DNA from: Arthrobacter sp. B1I2 | GTDB lineage: Bacteria; Actinomycetota; Actinomycetes; Actinomycetales; Micrococcaceae | Length of the DNA stretch: 64,000 nucleotides | Reading direction: 5' to 3' | Assembly (NCBI RefSeq): GCF_030816485.1 | Contig: NZ_JAUSYC010000001.1 | Location: 2,852,001-2,916,000 of the forward strand | Part shown: positions 18,583 to 27,346 of the stretch, piece by piece | Position numbering within the stretch: the first letter of the stretch is position 1 | Layout: every line of letters starts with the position of its first letter | Position numbers and translations under genes: made by a program | The notes under the pieces: generated by a model | The model's database searches: none | Told to the model about the DNA's origin: nothing | The model's input: only the letters and a program-made list of their open reading frames with translations

Positions 18583-18615
18583 AACGCCCGGCCGGGGCAA
18601 CCCGGCCGGGCGTTT
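18583..18615 (+). terminator. Terminator after the MFS gene
   Basis: A perfect 14-bp stem (18583-18596 with 18601-18614) is closed by a GCAA tetraloop, nine bases after the MFS stop, and followed by TTT. It also lies about 110 bases past the stop of the opposite-strand dehydrogenase. Confidence 0.9.
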
Positions 18616-18727
18616 GGCGTGCTGCGACGCAAAAGTACGGCCGCTGCAGGCCCCCGGTGGAGGGATGCAGCGGCCGTACGTGGTGCAAGCCGGCCCGGAC
18701 GGGCGGTGGTCAGCAGAAATGCGGTGG

Positions 18728-19792
18728 TCAGTAGAAGTGGACCGTGTCCACGAGGTGTGGCAGTTCGCCGCCGTCGAGGAACGTGCGCAGGTTGGTGCAG
18801 AAGCGTTCAGCGATCAGCCTGTTCTCCGCGGCGCTCAGGGCGGAGGTGTGCGGCGATACCAGGACCTTGGGGTGGCCCCACAGCGGGCTTTCGAGGGGGA
18901 GCGGCTCCACCGCGAACACGTCCAGGCAGGCGTAGGAGACGTGGCCGTTGTCCAGGGCTTCCAGCAGTGCCTCCTCATCCACGACCGTTCCCCGGCCGAC
19001 ATTGACGAAGACGGTGCCAGGCTTCATGGCGGCGAAGGCGTCGCGGTTGAAGAGCTTTTCCGTGTAGGGCGTTCCGGGAAGCGTGTTGACCACGGCGTCG
19101 GCGGTCGCCAGGAGGCCGGCGAGTCCGTCATTGCCGGTGACCTGGTCGATGCCTTCCAAGGGCTCCAGGGTCCTCTTGGTGCCGCTGACAGTCATGCCAA
19201 GGGCCCGCGCCAGCCGGGCCGTCTCGAGCCCGATCTCGCCGAGCCCTGCAATAACAAGCCGGGACCCGCTGACCAGCCGGGTGGGGGTCCGGAGTGCCGG
19301 CCAGTTCCTGGCCTGCTGGTCGCGCACCAGATCGGCGGTGCGCTTGAAGCCGTTCAGGATGCCCATGGCCGCGAACTCCGCCAGGGGCAGGGCATGCACG
19401 CCTGCGGATGTTGTGACTTTGAATTTCTGCAGGGTCTTCTGGTCCAGGCCGGAGGCCTTGACGGCGCCGCCGGCTCCGGCTGCCATGGCATGCACCCACT
19501 GCAGGTGTTCGTTTTCGTTGGCGATCCGGGCCAGGCCCGACGGGCTCTCGTTGGGGAAGCCGTAGAGGACCTGGGCGCGCTTCAGCATCGACCAATAGCG
19601 CTCTTCCTGTTCCGGGGTACGCCGGAACCGTGGATCTCCGGCGTGGTCCGCCGGAAACCGCTCGGGAGGCAACAGGTCGGGCTCGTACAGGACGGTAACG
19701 GATGGGTCCACGGCCCGGATGCGGTCCACCAGCTCAGCTTCGAGCGGCACGGCAATGGCCACGGTAGTTGCAGAAGTCATAGTGTTCATCAT
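18728..19792 (-). CDS. D-2-hydroxyacid dehydrogenase, NAD(P)-binding
   Basis: The 354-residue protein has the D-isomer 2-hydroxyacid dehydrogenase fold. The nucleotide-binding motif is IAGLGEIG, and the catalytic residues are R in NVGRGTVVDE, E in DVFAVEPLPL and H in VSPHTSALSA. The family reduces 2-keto acids or oxidises 2-hydroxy acids; substrate specificity cannot be read. It is divergent from the hydroxyisobutyrate-dehydrogenase-like gene and shares a 61-base promoter region with it. Start is ambiguous among closely spaced ATG codons (19792, 19789, 19780). It probably takes part in the same sugar-acid route as its neighbours. Confidence 0.85.
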   Translation of the reverse strand: MMNTMTSATTVAIAVPLEAELVDRIRAVDPSVTVLYEPDLLPPERFPADHAGDPRFRRTPEQEERYWSMLKRAQVLYGFPNESPSGLARIANENEHLQWVHAMAAGAGGAVKASGLDQKTLQKFKVTTSAGVHALPLAEFAAMGILNGFKRTADLVRDQQARNWPALRTPTRLVSGSRLVIAGLGEIGLETARLARALGMTVSGTKRTLEPLEGIDQVTGNDGLAGLLATADAVVNTLPGTPYTEKLFNRDAFAAMKPGTVFVNVGRGTVVDEEALLEALDNGHVSYACLDVFAVEPLPLESPLWGHPKVLVSPHTSALSAAENRLIAERFCTNLRTFLDGGELPHLVDTVHFY

Positions 19793-19808
19793 ACTGAATT
19801 ATGGCTAG

Positions 19809-19818
19809 GATATTGAAC
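19809..19818 (-). promoter_or_regulatory. GTTCAATATC motif in the divergent promoter
   Basis: The motif sits between the divergent hydroxyacid dehydrogenase and hydroxyisobutyrate-dehydrogenase-like genes and matches the one before the MFS gene at 9 bases counting C/T as equal (GTTCAAYAT). It is a candidate IclR-family site. Confidence 0.3.
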
Positions 19819-19853
19819 GATTGTTTTCGAGCACGACGACGTGAGGCTGATCC

Positions 19854-20780
19854 ATGGAGGACAAGCGCGCAGGCTTTGTTGGCTTGGGGCTGATGGGCGG
19901 GCTGATGGCTGCGAACGCCATTGGCAGGGGTTGGCAGGTTACGGGCTGGAACCGGTCGCCGGAGGCGGTGTCACGGCTGCAGGATTTGGGCGGCACGGCT
20001 GCCCGGCAGGTTACGGATCTGGGCCACCTTCCCGTCATTGTCTTCATGCTGCCGGACCTGCCCCACATCGAGGATGCTGCTGCCGGGCTGCTTGAGGGCT
20101 GGAAGCAGAAGCCGCCCGCGCCGAACACGGTCCTGCTGGTCATGAGCAGCGTCTCGCCCACGGCCGTGCAGGCCTTCGGGCGCCGCATCGCCGGGCTCAC
20201 CCACGGCAACGCCCAGGTTGTGGATGCCCCGGTCAGCGGCGGAACCAGGGGCGCAGCGGACGGTACCCTCGCCATCATGGCCGGAGGGGACGTCGAAGCC
20301 TTCCAAAAGGTCGAGCCGCTGCTGCAGTGCATGGGCACCACAGTGCGTCATCTCGGCCCCCTCGGCGCAGGGTCACTGGCCAAGGCATGCAACCAGTTGG
20401 TGGTGGGAACCACGACGGCGGCGCTCGCCGAAGCTGCCGAACTCGCCGAACGTTCCGGGCTGGACCCGGCGGGGCTCTTTGACGTTCTGTCCGGCGGCCT
20501 GGCCGCAAGCAGGGTCCTGGACATCGTGGGACCGCGCCTGGTCAGCAAGGACTACACCCCGACCGGCCCCGCAAAATTCATGCACAAGGACCTGTCCTTT
20601 GTGCTGGACGCCGCCCGGGCGGCGGGTACCGCGACCCCCATGGCGACGGCCGCCGTCGACCTCTACGCGGAACTTAAGCGCCAGGGCCTCGGTAACCAGG
20701 ACCTCGCCGTCGTGCGCCGGACGATCTCGAACCTCAGCCAGGGAGCCGCAGCAGCGGCGGAAGGAACAGTTGCGCCATGA
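19854..20780 (+). CDS. 3-hydroxyisobutyrate dehydrogenase / tartronate semialdehyde reductase-like enzyme
   Basis: This 308-residue beta-hydroxyacid dehydrogenase binds NAD(P) through GLGLMG (residues 10-15) and shows the substrate-binding VDAPVSGG motif and the block GAGSLAKACNQLVVG with the catalytic lysine. Relatives include 3-hydroxyisobutyrate dehydrogenase and GarR, the tartronate semialdehyde reductase of glucarate and glycerate pathways. TGAGG precedes the ATG by seven bases. It overlaps the next gene by four bases (ATGA) and starts a three-gene operon of oxidoreductases. Given the neighbours, a role in aldonate or uronate breakdown is more likely than valine catabolism. Confidence 0.82.
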   Translation: MEDKRAGFVGLGLMGGLMAANAIGRGWQVTGWNRSPEAVSRLQDLGGTAARQVTDLGHLPVIVFMLPDLPHIEDAAAGLLEGWKQKPPAPNTVLLVMSSVSPTAVQAFGRRIAGLTHGNAQVVDAPVSGGTRGAADGTLAIMAGGDVEAFQKVEPLLQCMGTTVRHLGPLGAGSLAKACNQLVVGTTTAALAEAAELAERSGLDPAGLFDVLSGGLAASRVLDIVGPRLVSKDYTPTGPAKFMHKDLSFVLDAARAAGTATPMATAAVDLYAELKRQGLGNQDLAVVRRTISNLSQGAAAAAEGTVAP

Positions 20781-21547
20781 GTTCTTTGTTTGATTTGACG
20801 GGCCGCGTGGCCCTGGTCACGGGTTCCAGCCGGGGGATTGGTTCGGCCCTTGCGCGGGCGCTGGCGGATGCCGGTGCCACGGTGGTGCTGAATGGGGTGG
20901 ATCCGGAGCGGTTGAAGGCGGCCGAGGCTGCGCTCGCGGCGGGTTTTCCGCCGGGCCGGGTGCACAGTGTCGCGTTTGATGTCACGGATGGTGACGCGGC
21001 GGCCCGGAGTGTCCAGTGGATTGAGGAGCATGTGGGTCCGTTGGAGATCCTGGTGAACAATGCCGGGATCCAGCACCGGGTGCCGATGCTGGAGTTGGAT
21101 GTGGCGGACTGGGAGCGGGTGCTCGCCACGGATCTGACGAGTGCTTTCCTGGTGGGCCGGGAAGCCGCCCGGCACATGATTGGCCGGGGGCGGGGCAAGA
21201 TCATCAACATCTGCTCGGTCCAGGCGGACCTGGCCCGGCCCACGATTGCACCGTATGTCGCGGCGAAGGGCGGGCTGCGGAACCTGACCCGGGCGATGAC
21301 GGCGGAATGGGCCGGTTCCGGGCTGCAGATCAATGCGGTTGCGCCGGGCTATATCCATACGGAGATGACGCAGAACCTGGTGGATGATGAGGAGTTCAAT
21401 TCCTGGATCCTGGGCAGGACGCCCGCGCACCGGTGGGGCACGGTGCAGGACCTGGCGGGGCCGGTGGTGTGGCTGGCCTCGGACGGGTCGGACTTCGTGA
21501 ACGGACAGACCATCTTCATTGATGGCGGAATGACGGTGGTGGTCTGA
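20777..21547 (+). CDS. SDR oxidoreductase, gluconate 5-dehydrogenase-like
   Basis: The 256-residue classical short-chain dehydrogenase has the cofactor motif TGSSRGIG, NNAG, the active-site YVAAKGG and the C-terminal FINGQTIFIDGG-like block (FVNGQTIFIDGGMTVVV). It resembles gluconate 5-dehydrogenase (IdnO), which interconverts gluconate and 5-ketogluconate. Overlaps with both neighbours (four bases upstream, one base downstream) show tight coupling. With the idonate-5-dehydrogenase-like enzyme encoded next, the pair would convert idonate to gluconate via 5-ketogluconate, which then needs a kinase to reach gnd; no gluconate kinase is in the window. Confidence 0.82.
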   Translation: MSSLFDLTGRVALVTGSSRGIGSALARALADAGATVVLNGVDPERLKAAEAALAAGFPPGRVHSVAFDVTDGDAAARSVQWIEEHVGPLEILVNNAGIQHRVPMLELDVADWERVLATDLTSAFLVGREAARHMIGRGRGKIINICSVQADLARPTIAPYVAAKGGLRNLTRAMTAEWAGSGLQINAVAPGYIHTEMTQNLVDDEEFNSWILGRTPAHRWGTVQDLAGPVVWLASDGSDFVNGQTIFIDGGMTVVV

Positions 21548-22617
21548 TGGCAGCAACATCCCTTGGCGTGGCGGAACTCCCGGCGTCCGGCCCGGCGCTG
21601 GTGGCGCATGCCGCAGGGGACCTTCGTGTTGATGAGGTGCCGTTGGCCCGGCCGGCACCGGATGAAGCGGTGGTCGAGGTGATGTACGGGGGGATCTGCG
21701 GGTCGGACCTGCATTACTGGCTGCACGGAGCGGCGGGGGAGTCCATCCTGAAGGCGCCGCTGGTCCTGGGCCATGAGATCTCCGGGGTAGTGGTGCGTGC
21801 CGCCGCCGACGGGTCCGGACCGCAGGCCGGGACCGCCGTCGCGGTCCACCCGGCAACCCCGGGTCCGGGTGCGGCGAGGTATCCGGCGGACCGGCCCAAC
21901 CTGTCCCCGGGGTGCACGTACCTGGGCAGCGCGGCCCGTTATCCGCACACGGACGGTGCGTTCAGCCGCTACGTGAACCTGCCCACACGGATGCTGCGGG
22001 CCCTGCCCGAGGGGATGGACCTGCGCACCGCTGCCCTGATCGAGCCCGCCTCGGTGGCCTGGCACGCTGTATCCCGGGCCGGCGATGTCCGTGGGAAGAC
22101 CGCCCTGGTGATCGGCTCCGGGCCCATCGGCGCCCTGGCCGTCGCGGTCCTTAAACGCGCGGGCGCCGCCCGGATCACCGCCGTCGACCTGCACCCCAAA
22201 CCGCTGGACATCGCCACGGCCGTCGGCGCGGACGAGGTAATCAATGCCGCCGACGCCGCAGCGATCGCCGCCGTGGAGGCCGACGTCGTGATCGAATCCT
22301 CCGGCAACCACCACGGCCTCGCATCCGCCATCCAGGGCGCGGCCCGCGGCGGGACCGTGGTGATGGTCGGGCTGCTGCCCGCCGGCCTGCAGCCGGTGCC
22401 CATTTCGCTGGCCATCACGCGCGAACTCGACCTCAAAGGCTCCTTCCGCTTCAACGACGAAATCGATGAAGTGATCAGCGCCCTCGCGGACGGCTCCCTG
22501 CACATCGACCCCGTCATCACCCACGAATACCCGCTCGCAGAAGCCCTGCACGCCTTCGAAGTGGCCAAAGACTCCACCACCTCAGGCAAGGTCCTCCTCA
22601 GCTTCGGCGGCAGCTAG
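21547..22617 (+). CDS. Zinc-type alcohol dehydrogenase, L-idonate 5-dehydrogenase-like
   Basis: The 356-residue medium-chain dehydrogenase resembles L-idonate 5-dehydrogenase (IdnD). The catalytic zinc ligands C51 (GGICGSDLHYW) and H76-E77 (VLGHEISG) are present, as is the NAD-binding GSGPIGALAV. The structural zinc lobe, normally with four cysteines around residue 100-120, is degenerate: the stretch HPATPGPGAARYPADRP and its surroundings hold only C123. The enzyme may fold without the structural zinc, as some family members do. It ends the three-gene operon; the GntR-family gene begins on the other strand at the very next base. Confidence 0.85.
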   Translation: MAATSLGVAELPASGPALVAHAAGDLRVDEVPLARPAPDEAVVEVMYGGICGSDLHYWLHGAAGESILKAPLVLGHEISGVVVRAAADGSGPQAGTAVAVHPATPGPGAARYPADRPNLSPGCTYLGSAARYPHTDGAFSRYVNLPTRMLRALPEGMDLRTAALIEPASVAWHAVSRAGDVRGKTALVIGSGPIGALAVAVLKRAGAARITAVDLHPKPLDIATAVGADEVINAADAAAIAAVEADVVIESSGNHHGLASAIQGAARGGTVVMVGLLPAGLQPVPISLAITRELDLKGSFRFNDEIDEVISALADGSLHIDPVITHEYPLAEALHAFEVAKDSTTSGKVLLSFGGS

Positions 22618-23343
22618 TTACTGCCGGACGGGGATGAACACCCGTGGCTGCTCCGTCCAGGTATCGGCCATCTGCGACATGGTGCGCCGCATGATACGGT
22701 CCGAGGCCTCACGTGCAGAGGCGGCATCACCCCTGGCAATTGCTTCCGCTACATCCTCATGCCACTGGAGGGCCGCCTGATGGGGATGGTCAGGCATCAG
22801 GCCGTGGACGGTGCGGCCGGTCAGGGTTTCGGCCACCTGGCCCATGAGGTTGGCGAACATCTCGTTGCCGGAACCGGAGAGCAGCAGCGAATGGAACCGG
22901 ATATCCAGTTCCAGGAAGCGGGCAACTTCGCCGTTGTTCCCGGCTTCGCGCATGGCACGGGCAACGTCAACGAGTTCCATCCGCAGCGGGGCCGGCGCGT
23001 TCTGTGCTGCCAGCTCGGCAGCCGCGGGCTCCACCGCGGCGCGCAGTTCGGCAAGTGAGCGCAGCTGGGCGCCACGGGCGTCGCTTGCCAGCCGCCACCG
23101 GATCACCTGTGGATCAAAAGGATTCCAGCGGCTTGCCGGCAACACCCGGATGCCCACCCGCTTGGTGGTTTCCACCAGCCCCAGGGACTGCAGGACCCGC
23201 ACCGCTTCCCGGATTACCGAACGGGAAACCTTCAGTTCATCCTCCAGTTGCTCCGCGAGCATGACGTGTCCCGCAGGGAGATCCCCGGCGATGATCCGCG
23301 TGCCCAGGTTGTCGATGGCACGGTGGTGGAGGCTGCTGGTCAT
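22618..23343 (-). CDS. GntR-family regulator, FadR/FCD subfamily
   Basis: The 241-residue protein has an N-terminal GntR winged helix (QLEDELKVSRSVIREAVRVL) and a C-terminal FCD ligand domain, in which FLELDIRFHSLLLSGSGNEM carries likely metal ligands. FCD regulators respond to sugar acids and other carboxylates, and close relatives regulate gluconate or galactonate genes. It lies tail-to-tail with the idonate-dehydrogenase-like gene and divergent from gnd, so gnd and the sugar-acid operon are both plausible targets. No obvious palindromic operator was found in the 234-base gap before gnd. Confidence 0.88.
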   Translation of the reverse strand: MTSSLHHRAIDNLGTRIIAGDLPAGHVMLAEQLEDELKVSRSVIREAVRVLQSLGLVETTKRVGIRVLPASRWNPFDPQVIRWRLASDARGAQLRSLAELRAAVEPAAAELAAQNAPAPLRMELVDVARAMREAGNNGEVARFLELDIRFHSLLLSGSGNEMFANLMGQVAETLTGRTVHGLMPDHPHQAALQWHEDVAEAIARGDAASAREASDRIMRRTMSQMADTWTEQPRVFIPVRQ

Positions 23344-23461
23344 GCTGCTAAGCCTAGTTGTTGGCAGACGCCCGGTTGTGCCCGTTCCCGCTGCGGCCGG
23401 GAATGGCGGACGCCGGCGGCCCTAAACTGGCACCGACACAATCGGTTCCATTACGCCGCCG

Positions 23462-23492
23462 TTACTTTCGCGTCACAGCAAGAATATATATG
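23462..23492 (+). promoter_or_regulatory. Possible gnd promoter with an AT-rich -10 region
   Basis: TTACTT (23462-23467) lies about 19 bases before TATATG (23487-23492), inside an ATATATAT run that stands out from the GC-rich surroundings. The site is about 85 bases before the gnd start. Spacing is slightly long, so this is tentative. Confidence 0.3.
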
Positions 23493-23577
23493 CTTTATTC
23501 CGACCCCCTGATATGCCCCGGCGTCTTCCCGTCCGCGGAAGCCGGCATCCGTGGCTAACAATGAATTGGAGTTATTG

Positions 23578-25014
23578 ATGTCTGCACACATCGGTGTCAC
23601 CGGCCTCGCCGTCATGGGCGCCAACCTCGCCCGGAACCTCGCCCGCAACGGTTTCACGGTTGCCCTGCACAACAGGTCGGTGGAGAAGACGGATGCGCTG
23701 CTGGAGAAGCACGGTTCGGACGGAGACTTCATCCGGACCGAAACCCTGCAGGAGCTGGTGGACTCCCTGGAGAAGCCGCGCCGGGTGCTCATCATGGTCA
23801 AGGCCGGCAAGCCCGTGGACTCGGTCATCGAGCAGCTTGAGCCGCTGCTGGAGCCGGGCGACATCATCATCGACGCCGGCAACTCCCACTATGAGGACAC
23901 CCGCCGCCGGGAAGCGGCCCTGGCCAAGAAGGACCTGCACTTCGTGGGCGTCGGCGTGTCCGGCGGCGAGGAGGGTGCGCTGAACGGCCCTTCCATCATG
24001 CCGGGCGGTTCCAAGGAGTCCTACAAGGCCCTCGGCCCGCTGCTGGAAAAAATCTCCGCAAAGGTCGACGGCGAGCCCTGCTGCGCCTGGATCGGCACCG
24101 ACGGTGCCGGGCACTTCGTCAAGATGGTCCATAACGGCATCGAATACGCCGACATGCAGGTCATTGGCGAGGCCTTCGACCTGCTCCGCTCCGGTGCCGG
24201 CATTGAGCCCGCCGAGCAGGCCAAGATCTTCTCCGAGTGGAACCAGGGCGAGCTGTCATCCTTCCTGATCGAGATTTCCGCCGAGGTCCTGGGCCACGTG
24301 GACGCCAAGACCGGCAAGCCGTTCGTTGACGTCGTCGTCGACGCCGCAGGCCAGAAGGGCACGGGCCGCTGGACTGTCATCTCCGCCCTGGAACTGGGTT
24401 CACCGGTATCCGGCATCGCCGAATCCGTCTTCGCCCGGGCGCTCTCTTCCCAGGCCGCACAGCGCAAGCTGGGCCAGGAGCTGCTGGCCGGCAACGAGGC
24501 CGCCGTCGAGATCCCGGAGACGTTCGTTGAAGACGTCCGCCAGGCGCTCTACGCCTCCAAGCTGGTCTCCTATGCCCAGGGCCTGGACATGCTGACCTCC
24601 GCAGCCAAGGAATACGGCTGGGAGCTGAAGCTGGACGAAATCGCCTCGCTGTGGCGCGCCGGCTGCATCATCCGCGCCGAGCTCCTCAAGGACATCACCA
24701 AGGCCTACGCCGCGGACCAGAAGCCGGCCAACCTGCTGTTCGCTCCGGCGTTCACTAAAGCCATTGCCGATGCCCTGCCTGCCTGGCGCCGCGTTGTCGC
24801 CACCGCCGTCCAGCTCGGCATCCCGGTGCCGGTCTTCTCCTCATCGCTGGCCTACTACGACGGCCTGCGCCGCAAGCGCGTGGCCGCCGCGCTGATCCAG
24901 GGCCAGCGTGACCTCTTCGGCGCGCACACCTACGGCCGCATCGACACCGAGGGCACCTTCCACACCCTGTGGGGCGAGGACAAGTCCGAGGTTGAAGCGG
25001 TGGACACGCACTAG
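23578..25014 (+). CDS. gnd: 6-phosphogluconate dehydrogenase, decarboxylating
   Basis: Gnd converts 6-phosphogluconate to ribulose 5-phosphate with reduction of NADP+ in the pentose phosphate pathway. The 478-residue protein has the GLAVMGANLARN nucleotide-binding motif, the substrate-binding SGGEEGA block, and the catalytic region KMVHNGIEYADMQ. The length is typical of the long form. ATG 23578 has GGAG eight bases upstream; an in-frame ATG at 23551 is less well supported. It stands alone, divergent from the GntR-type regulator and ended by a terminator facing cysE. Confidence 0.96.
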   Translation: MSAHIGVTGLAVMGANLARNLARNGFTVALHNRSVEKTDALLEKHGSDGDFIRTETLQELVDSLEKPRRVLIMVKAGKPVDSVIEQLEPLLEPGDIIIDAGNSHYEDTRRREAALAKKDLHFVGVGVSGGEEGALNGPSIMPGGSKESYKALGPLLEKISAKVDGEPCCAWIGTDGAGHFVKMVHNGIEYADMQVIGEAFDLLRSGAGIEPAEQAKIFSEWNQGELSSFLIEISAEVLGHVDAKTGKPFVDVVVDAAGQKGTGRWTVISALELGSPVSGIAESVFARALSSQAAQRKLGQELLAGNEAAVEIPETFVEDVRQALYASKLVSYAQGLDMLTSAAKEYGWELKLDEIASLWRAGCIIRAELLKDITKAYAADQKPANLLFAPAFTKAIADALPAWRRVVATAVQLGIPVPVFSSSLAYYDGLRRKRVAAALIQGQRDLFGAHTYGRIDTEGTFHTLWGEDKSEVEAVDTH

Positions 25015-25033
25015 CACTAGCCGCCGCACGACA

Positions 25034-25077
25034 AAGGCGGGCAGTTTCCCCGGTCACCCGGGGGAGCTGCCCGCCTT
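25034..25077. terminator. Bidirectional terminator between gnd and cysE
   Basis: An 11-bp stem (AAGGCGGGCAG, 25034-25044, with CTGCCCGCCTT, 25067-25077) encloses a further GC stem. It lies between convergent genes. Confidence 0.8.
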
Positions 25078-25097
25078 CGTTATGCTGCGTTAAATTG

Positions 25098-25682
25098 TCA
25101 GATCCGGTATTCGATGTCGTATTCGGCCGGATCCACGGCGGGCTTGGTTTCCCGCTGCGCATCCCGGTGCCTCCACCTGGCGGGAACGCCGGTGACGATC
25201 GATTCCGGCGGTGCATCCTTAACCACTACGGCGTTGGCCCCCACGGCACTGTCACGGCCGATCGTGATGGGTCCCAGGATCTTGGCGCCGGCGCCGATCG
25301 TGACGCGGTCGCCGATGGTGGGGTGCCGCTTGATCCGGGCCAGTGAGCGCCCGCCGAGCGTGACGCCGTGGTAGATCATCACGTCCTCGCCGATCTCGGC
25401 GGTCTCCCCGATCACCACCCCCATGCCGTGGTCGATGAAGAAGCGCCGGCCGATGGTGGCGCCGGGATGGATCTCGATGCCGGTCCAGGACCGGCCCAGC
25501 TGGGAAAGCAACCGCGCCGGGAAACGGAGCGCCGGGTTCTGCCACATGCGGTGCGTCAGCCGGTGGATCCAGATGGCGTGCAGGCCGGAATAGGCGAAAA
25601 AGTTCTCAAAAGAACCTCGAGCCGCCGGGTCGTGGGACCGGGCGGCGTCGAGGTCTTCCTTCAGTCTTGCGAAAAAGCCCAC
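25098..25682 (-). CDS. cysE: Serine O-acetyltransferase
   Basis: CysE acetylates serine to O-acetylserine, the precursor used by cysteine synthase. The 194-residue protein is of the short EpsC type, with an N-terminal helical part and a left-handed beta-helix of hexapeptide repeats ([20 protein letters not shown] and onward). The conserved DHGMG motif and the catalytic histidine context [10 protein letters not shown] are visible. It follows cysK on the same strand by 39 bases, so the two form a cysteine-synthesis operon. The C-terminal tail ends in YDIEYRI; the terminal isoleucine is the residue that docks into CysK in the cysteine synthase complex of other bacteria. Confidence 0.95.
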   Translation of the reverse strand: MGFFARLKEDLDAARSHDPAARGSFENFFAYSGLHAIWIHRLTHRMWQNPALRFPARLLSQLGRSWTGIEIHPGATIGRRFFIDHGMGVVIGETAEIGEDVMIYHGVTLGGRSLARIKRHPTIGDRVTIGAGAKILGPITIGRDSAVGANAVVVKDAPPESIVTGVPARWRHRDAQRETKPAVDPAEYDIEYRI

Positions 25683-25721
25683 AAAGTTCTTTCTACAGGA
25701 AACGGTCGGACGGCGGACTGA

Positions 25722-26657
25722 TCAGCCGCGGATGTCGTCATAGAGCACGGTGGAGATGTAACGCTCACCGAAGTCGCACACGACTGCCACGATCAGCTTG
25801 CCGGCGTTTTCCGGGCGCTTGGCCAGTTCCAGGGCGCCCCAGACAATGGCGCCGGAGGAGATGCCGCCGAGGATGCCTTCCTTGGTGCCGAGCTCGCGGG
25901 CTACCCGGACCGAGTCCTCGAGGGTGGCGTCGAGAACTTCGTCATAGATGTTGGTGTCCAGCAGTTCCGGGATGAAGTTGGCGCCCAGGCCCTGGATCTT
26001 GTGCGGGCCGGGGGCGCCGCCGTTCAGGATGGGGGAATCCTTGGGCTCCACGGCCACGATCTGCACGCCGGGCTTGCGTTCCTTCAGGACCTGTCCGACG
26101 CCCGTGATGGTCCCGCCGGTGCCGATGCCTGCAACGAAGATGTCCACGGCGCCGTCGGTGTCCTCCCAGACTTCCTCGGCGGTGGTCTTGCGGTGGATCT
26201 CCGGGTTGGCTTCGTTGGCGAACTGCTGGGCCCAGATGGAGTTCTCGGTGTTGGCCACGATTTCCTGGGCCTTTTCCACGGCGCCGCGCATGCCCTCGGA
26301 ACCGGGCGTCAGAACGATCTCGGCACCAAAGGCGCGCAGCATGACCCGGCGTTCGGTGGACATGGTCTCCGGCATGGTGAGGATGACCTTGTATCCGCGG
26401 GCGGCACCCACCATGGCCAGCGCGATGCCCGTGTTGCCGGAGGTGCCCTCGACGATGGTGCCGCCGGGCTTCAGGGCGCCCGACTTTTCCGCGGCGTCGA
26501 TGATGGCAACACCGATGCGGTCCTTGACGCTGTTGGCCGGGTTGTAGAACTCCAGCTTCACGGCAACGGTGGCGTCCAGCCCCTCGCTGAGCCGGTTCAG
26601 CCGGACCAGCGGGGTCCCGCCCACCAGTTGCGTCACATCGTCATAGATCCGTGCCAT
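25722..26657 (-). CDS. cysK: Cysteine synthase A
   Basis: CysK makes cysteine from O-acetylserine and sulfide with pyridoxal phosphate. The 311-residue protein has K45 in [11 protein letters not shown] for Schiff-base formation, the substrate loop [11 protein letters not shown] and the phosphate-binding [10 protein letters not shown]. Two close starts exist, ATG 26663 and ATG 26657; I prefer MARIYDD at 26657, which matches the family N-terminus, though the ribosome binding site fits either. It is the first gene of a two-gene operon with cysE. Confidence 0.95.
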   Translation of the reverse strand: MARIYDDVTQLVGGTPLVRLNRLSEGLDATVAVKLEFYNPANSVKDRIGVAIIDAAEKSGALKPGGTIVEGTSGNTGIALAMVGAARGYKVILTMPETMSTERRVMLRAFGAEIVLTPGSEGMRGAVEKAQEIVANTENSIWAQQFANEANPEIHRKTTAEEVWEDTDGAVDIFVAGIGTGGTITGVGQVLKERKPGVQIVAVEPKDSPILNGGAPGPHKIQGLGANFIPELLDTNIYDEVLDATLEDSVRVARELGTKEGILGGISSGAIVWGALELAKRPENAGKLIVAVVCDFGERYISTVLYDDIRG

Positions 26658-26722
26658 GTACATACGCCTATCTCTAAGGGGTGGATACTGAGGTCAGCCT
26701 AACGAGGCCGTGTAACGACAGG

Positions 26723-27247
26723 CTAAGCGTTAAGCCATGCAGAGTAATATTTCCGGGCCTTGGCCAGCTTGGGGTTGATGATCACCTGGCAGTACCCCTG
26801 CTCCGGGTATTTGGCGTAGTAATCCTGGTGGAAGTCCTCCGCCACATGGAACCGCGGCAGGCGGCTGACCTCGGTGACGATGGGATGCGGCCAGAGTGCC
26901 TGGTTGCGTTCGATGGCTTCCTCGAACAGGATTTTTTCCTCCGTGGTCTCGTAGAACATCGAGGAACGGTACTGGGTGCCCACGTCGTATCCCTGCCGGT
27001 TCAGTGTGGTGGGGTCATGCAGGGCGAAGAACATGTCCAGGATGACCTCAGCCGGGATAATGTCCTCATCGAAGGTCACCGCCACAACCTCCGCGTGGCC
27101 GGTGGTTCCACTGCAGACCGAGTAGTAGTCCGGATGGGGATCGTGCCCGCCGGTGTAGCCGGACACCACCGAGGTGACGCCCCTGGTCTTCTGGTAGACG
27201 GCGTCAAGGCACCAGAAGCAGCCTCCGCCAAGAACAAAAGTTTTCAT
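26723..27247 (-). CDS. msrA: Peptide methionine sulfoxide reductase A
   Basis: MsrA reduces methionine S-sulfoxide in proteins and repairs oxidative damage. The 174-residue protein begins with the catalytic motif GGGCFWC (C10). Further cysteines in YYSVCSGTTGHAE and in GYCQVII are candidates for recycling, the latter near the C-terminus. The motif beginning GYTGGHDPHPDYYSVC is typical. AGAGG lies just before the ATG at 27247. A much longer open frame continues upstream on this strand but is an artefact opposite the Nif3-like gene. The gene stands alone between cysK and the Nif3-like gene. Confidence 0.95.
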   Translation of the reverse strand: MKTFVLGGGCFWCLDAVYQKTRGVTSVVSGYTGGHDPHPDYYSVCSGTTGHAEVVAVTFDEDIIPAEVILDMFFALHDPTTLNRQGYDVGTQYRSSMFYETTEEKILFEEAIERNQALWPHPIVTEVSRLPRFHVAEDFHQDYYAKYPEQGYCQVIINPKLAKARKYYSAWLNA

Positions 27248-27346
27248 GACCTCTTCAATGCTTGAGGGCGTCGGATGATTCCCCGGCAGCCCGGCACACG
27301 GCCGCGGACTGGGGCCGCCGGAAGCCGATGGGGTAAAACTAAGACT

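Noticed and set aside
17068..18600. A 510-codon minus-strand frame across the MFS gene
   Set aside because: The product is a low-complexity Gly/Glu/Asp/His-rich chain; the plus strand encodes a complete MFS transporter with a ribosome binding site and terminator.
20663..21856. A 397-codon minus-strand frame across the SDR gene
   Set aside because: It is Arg/Pro-rich and antisense to a coherent short-chain dehydrogenase with TGSSRGIG and the YxxxK motif.
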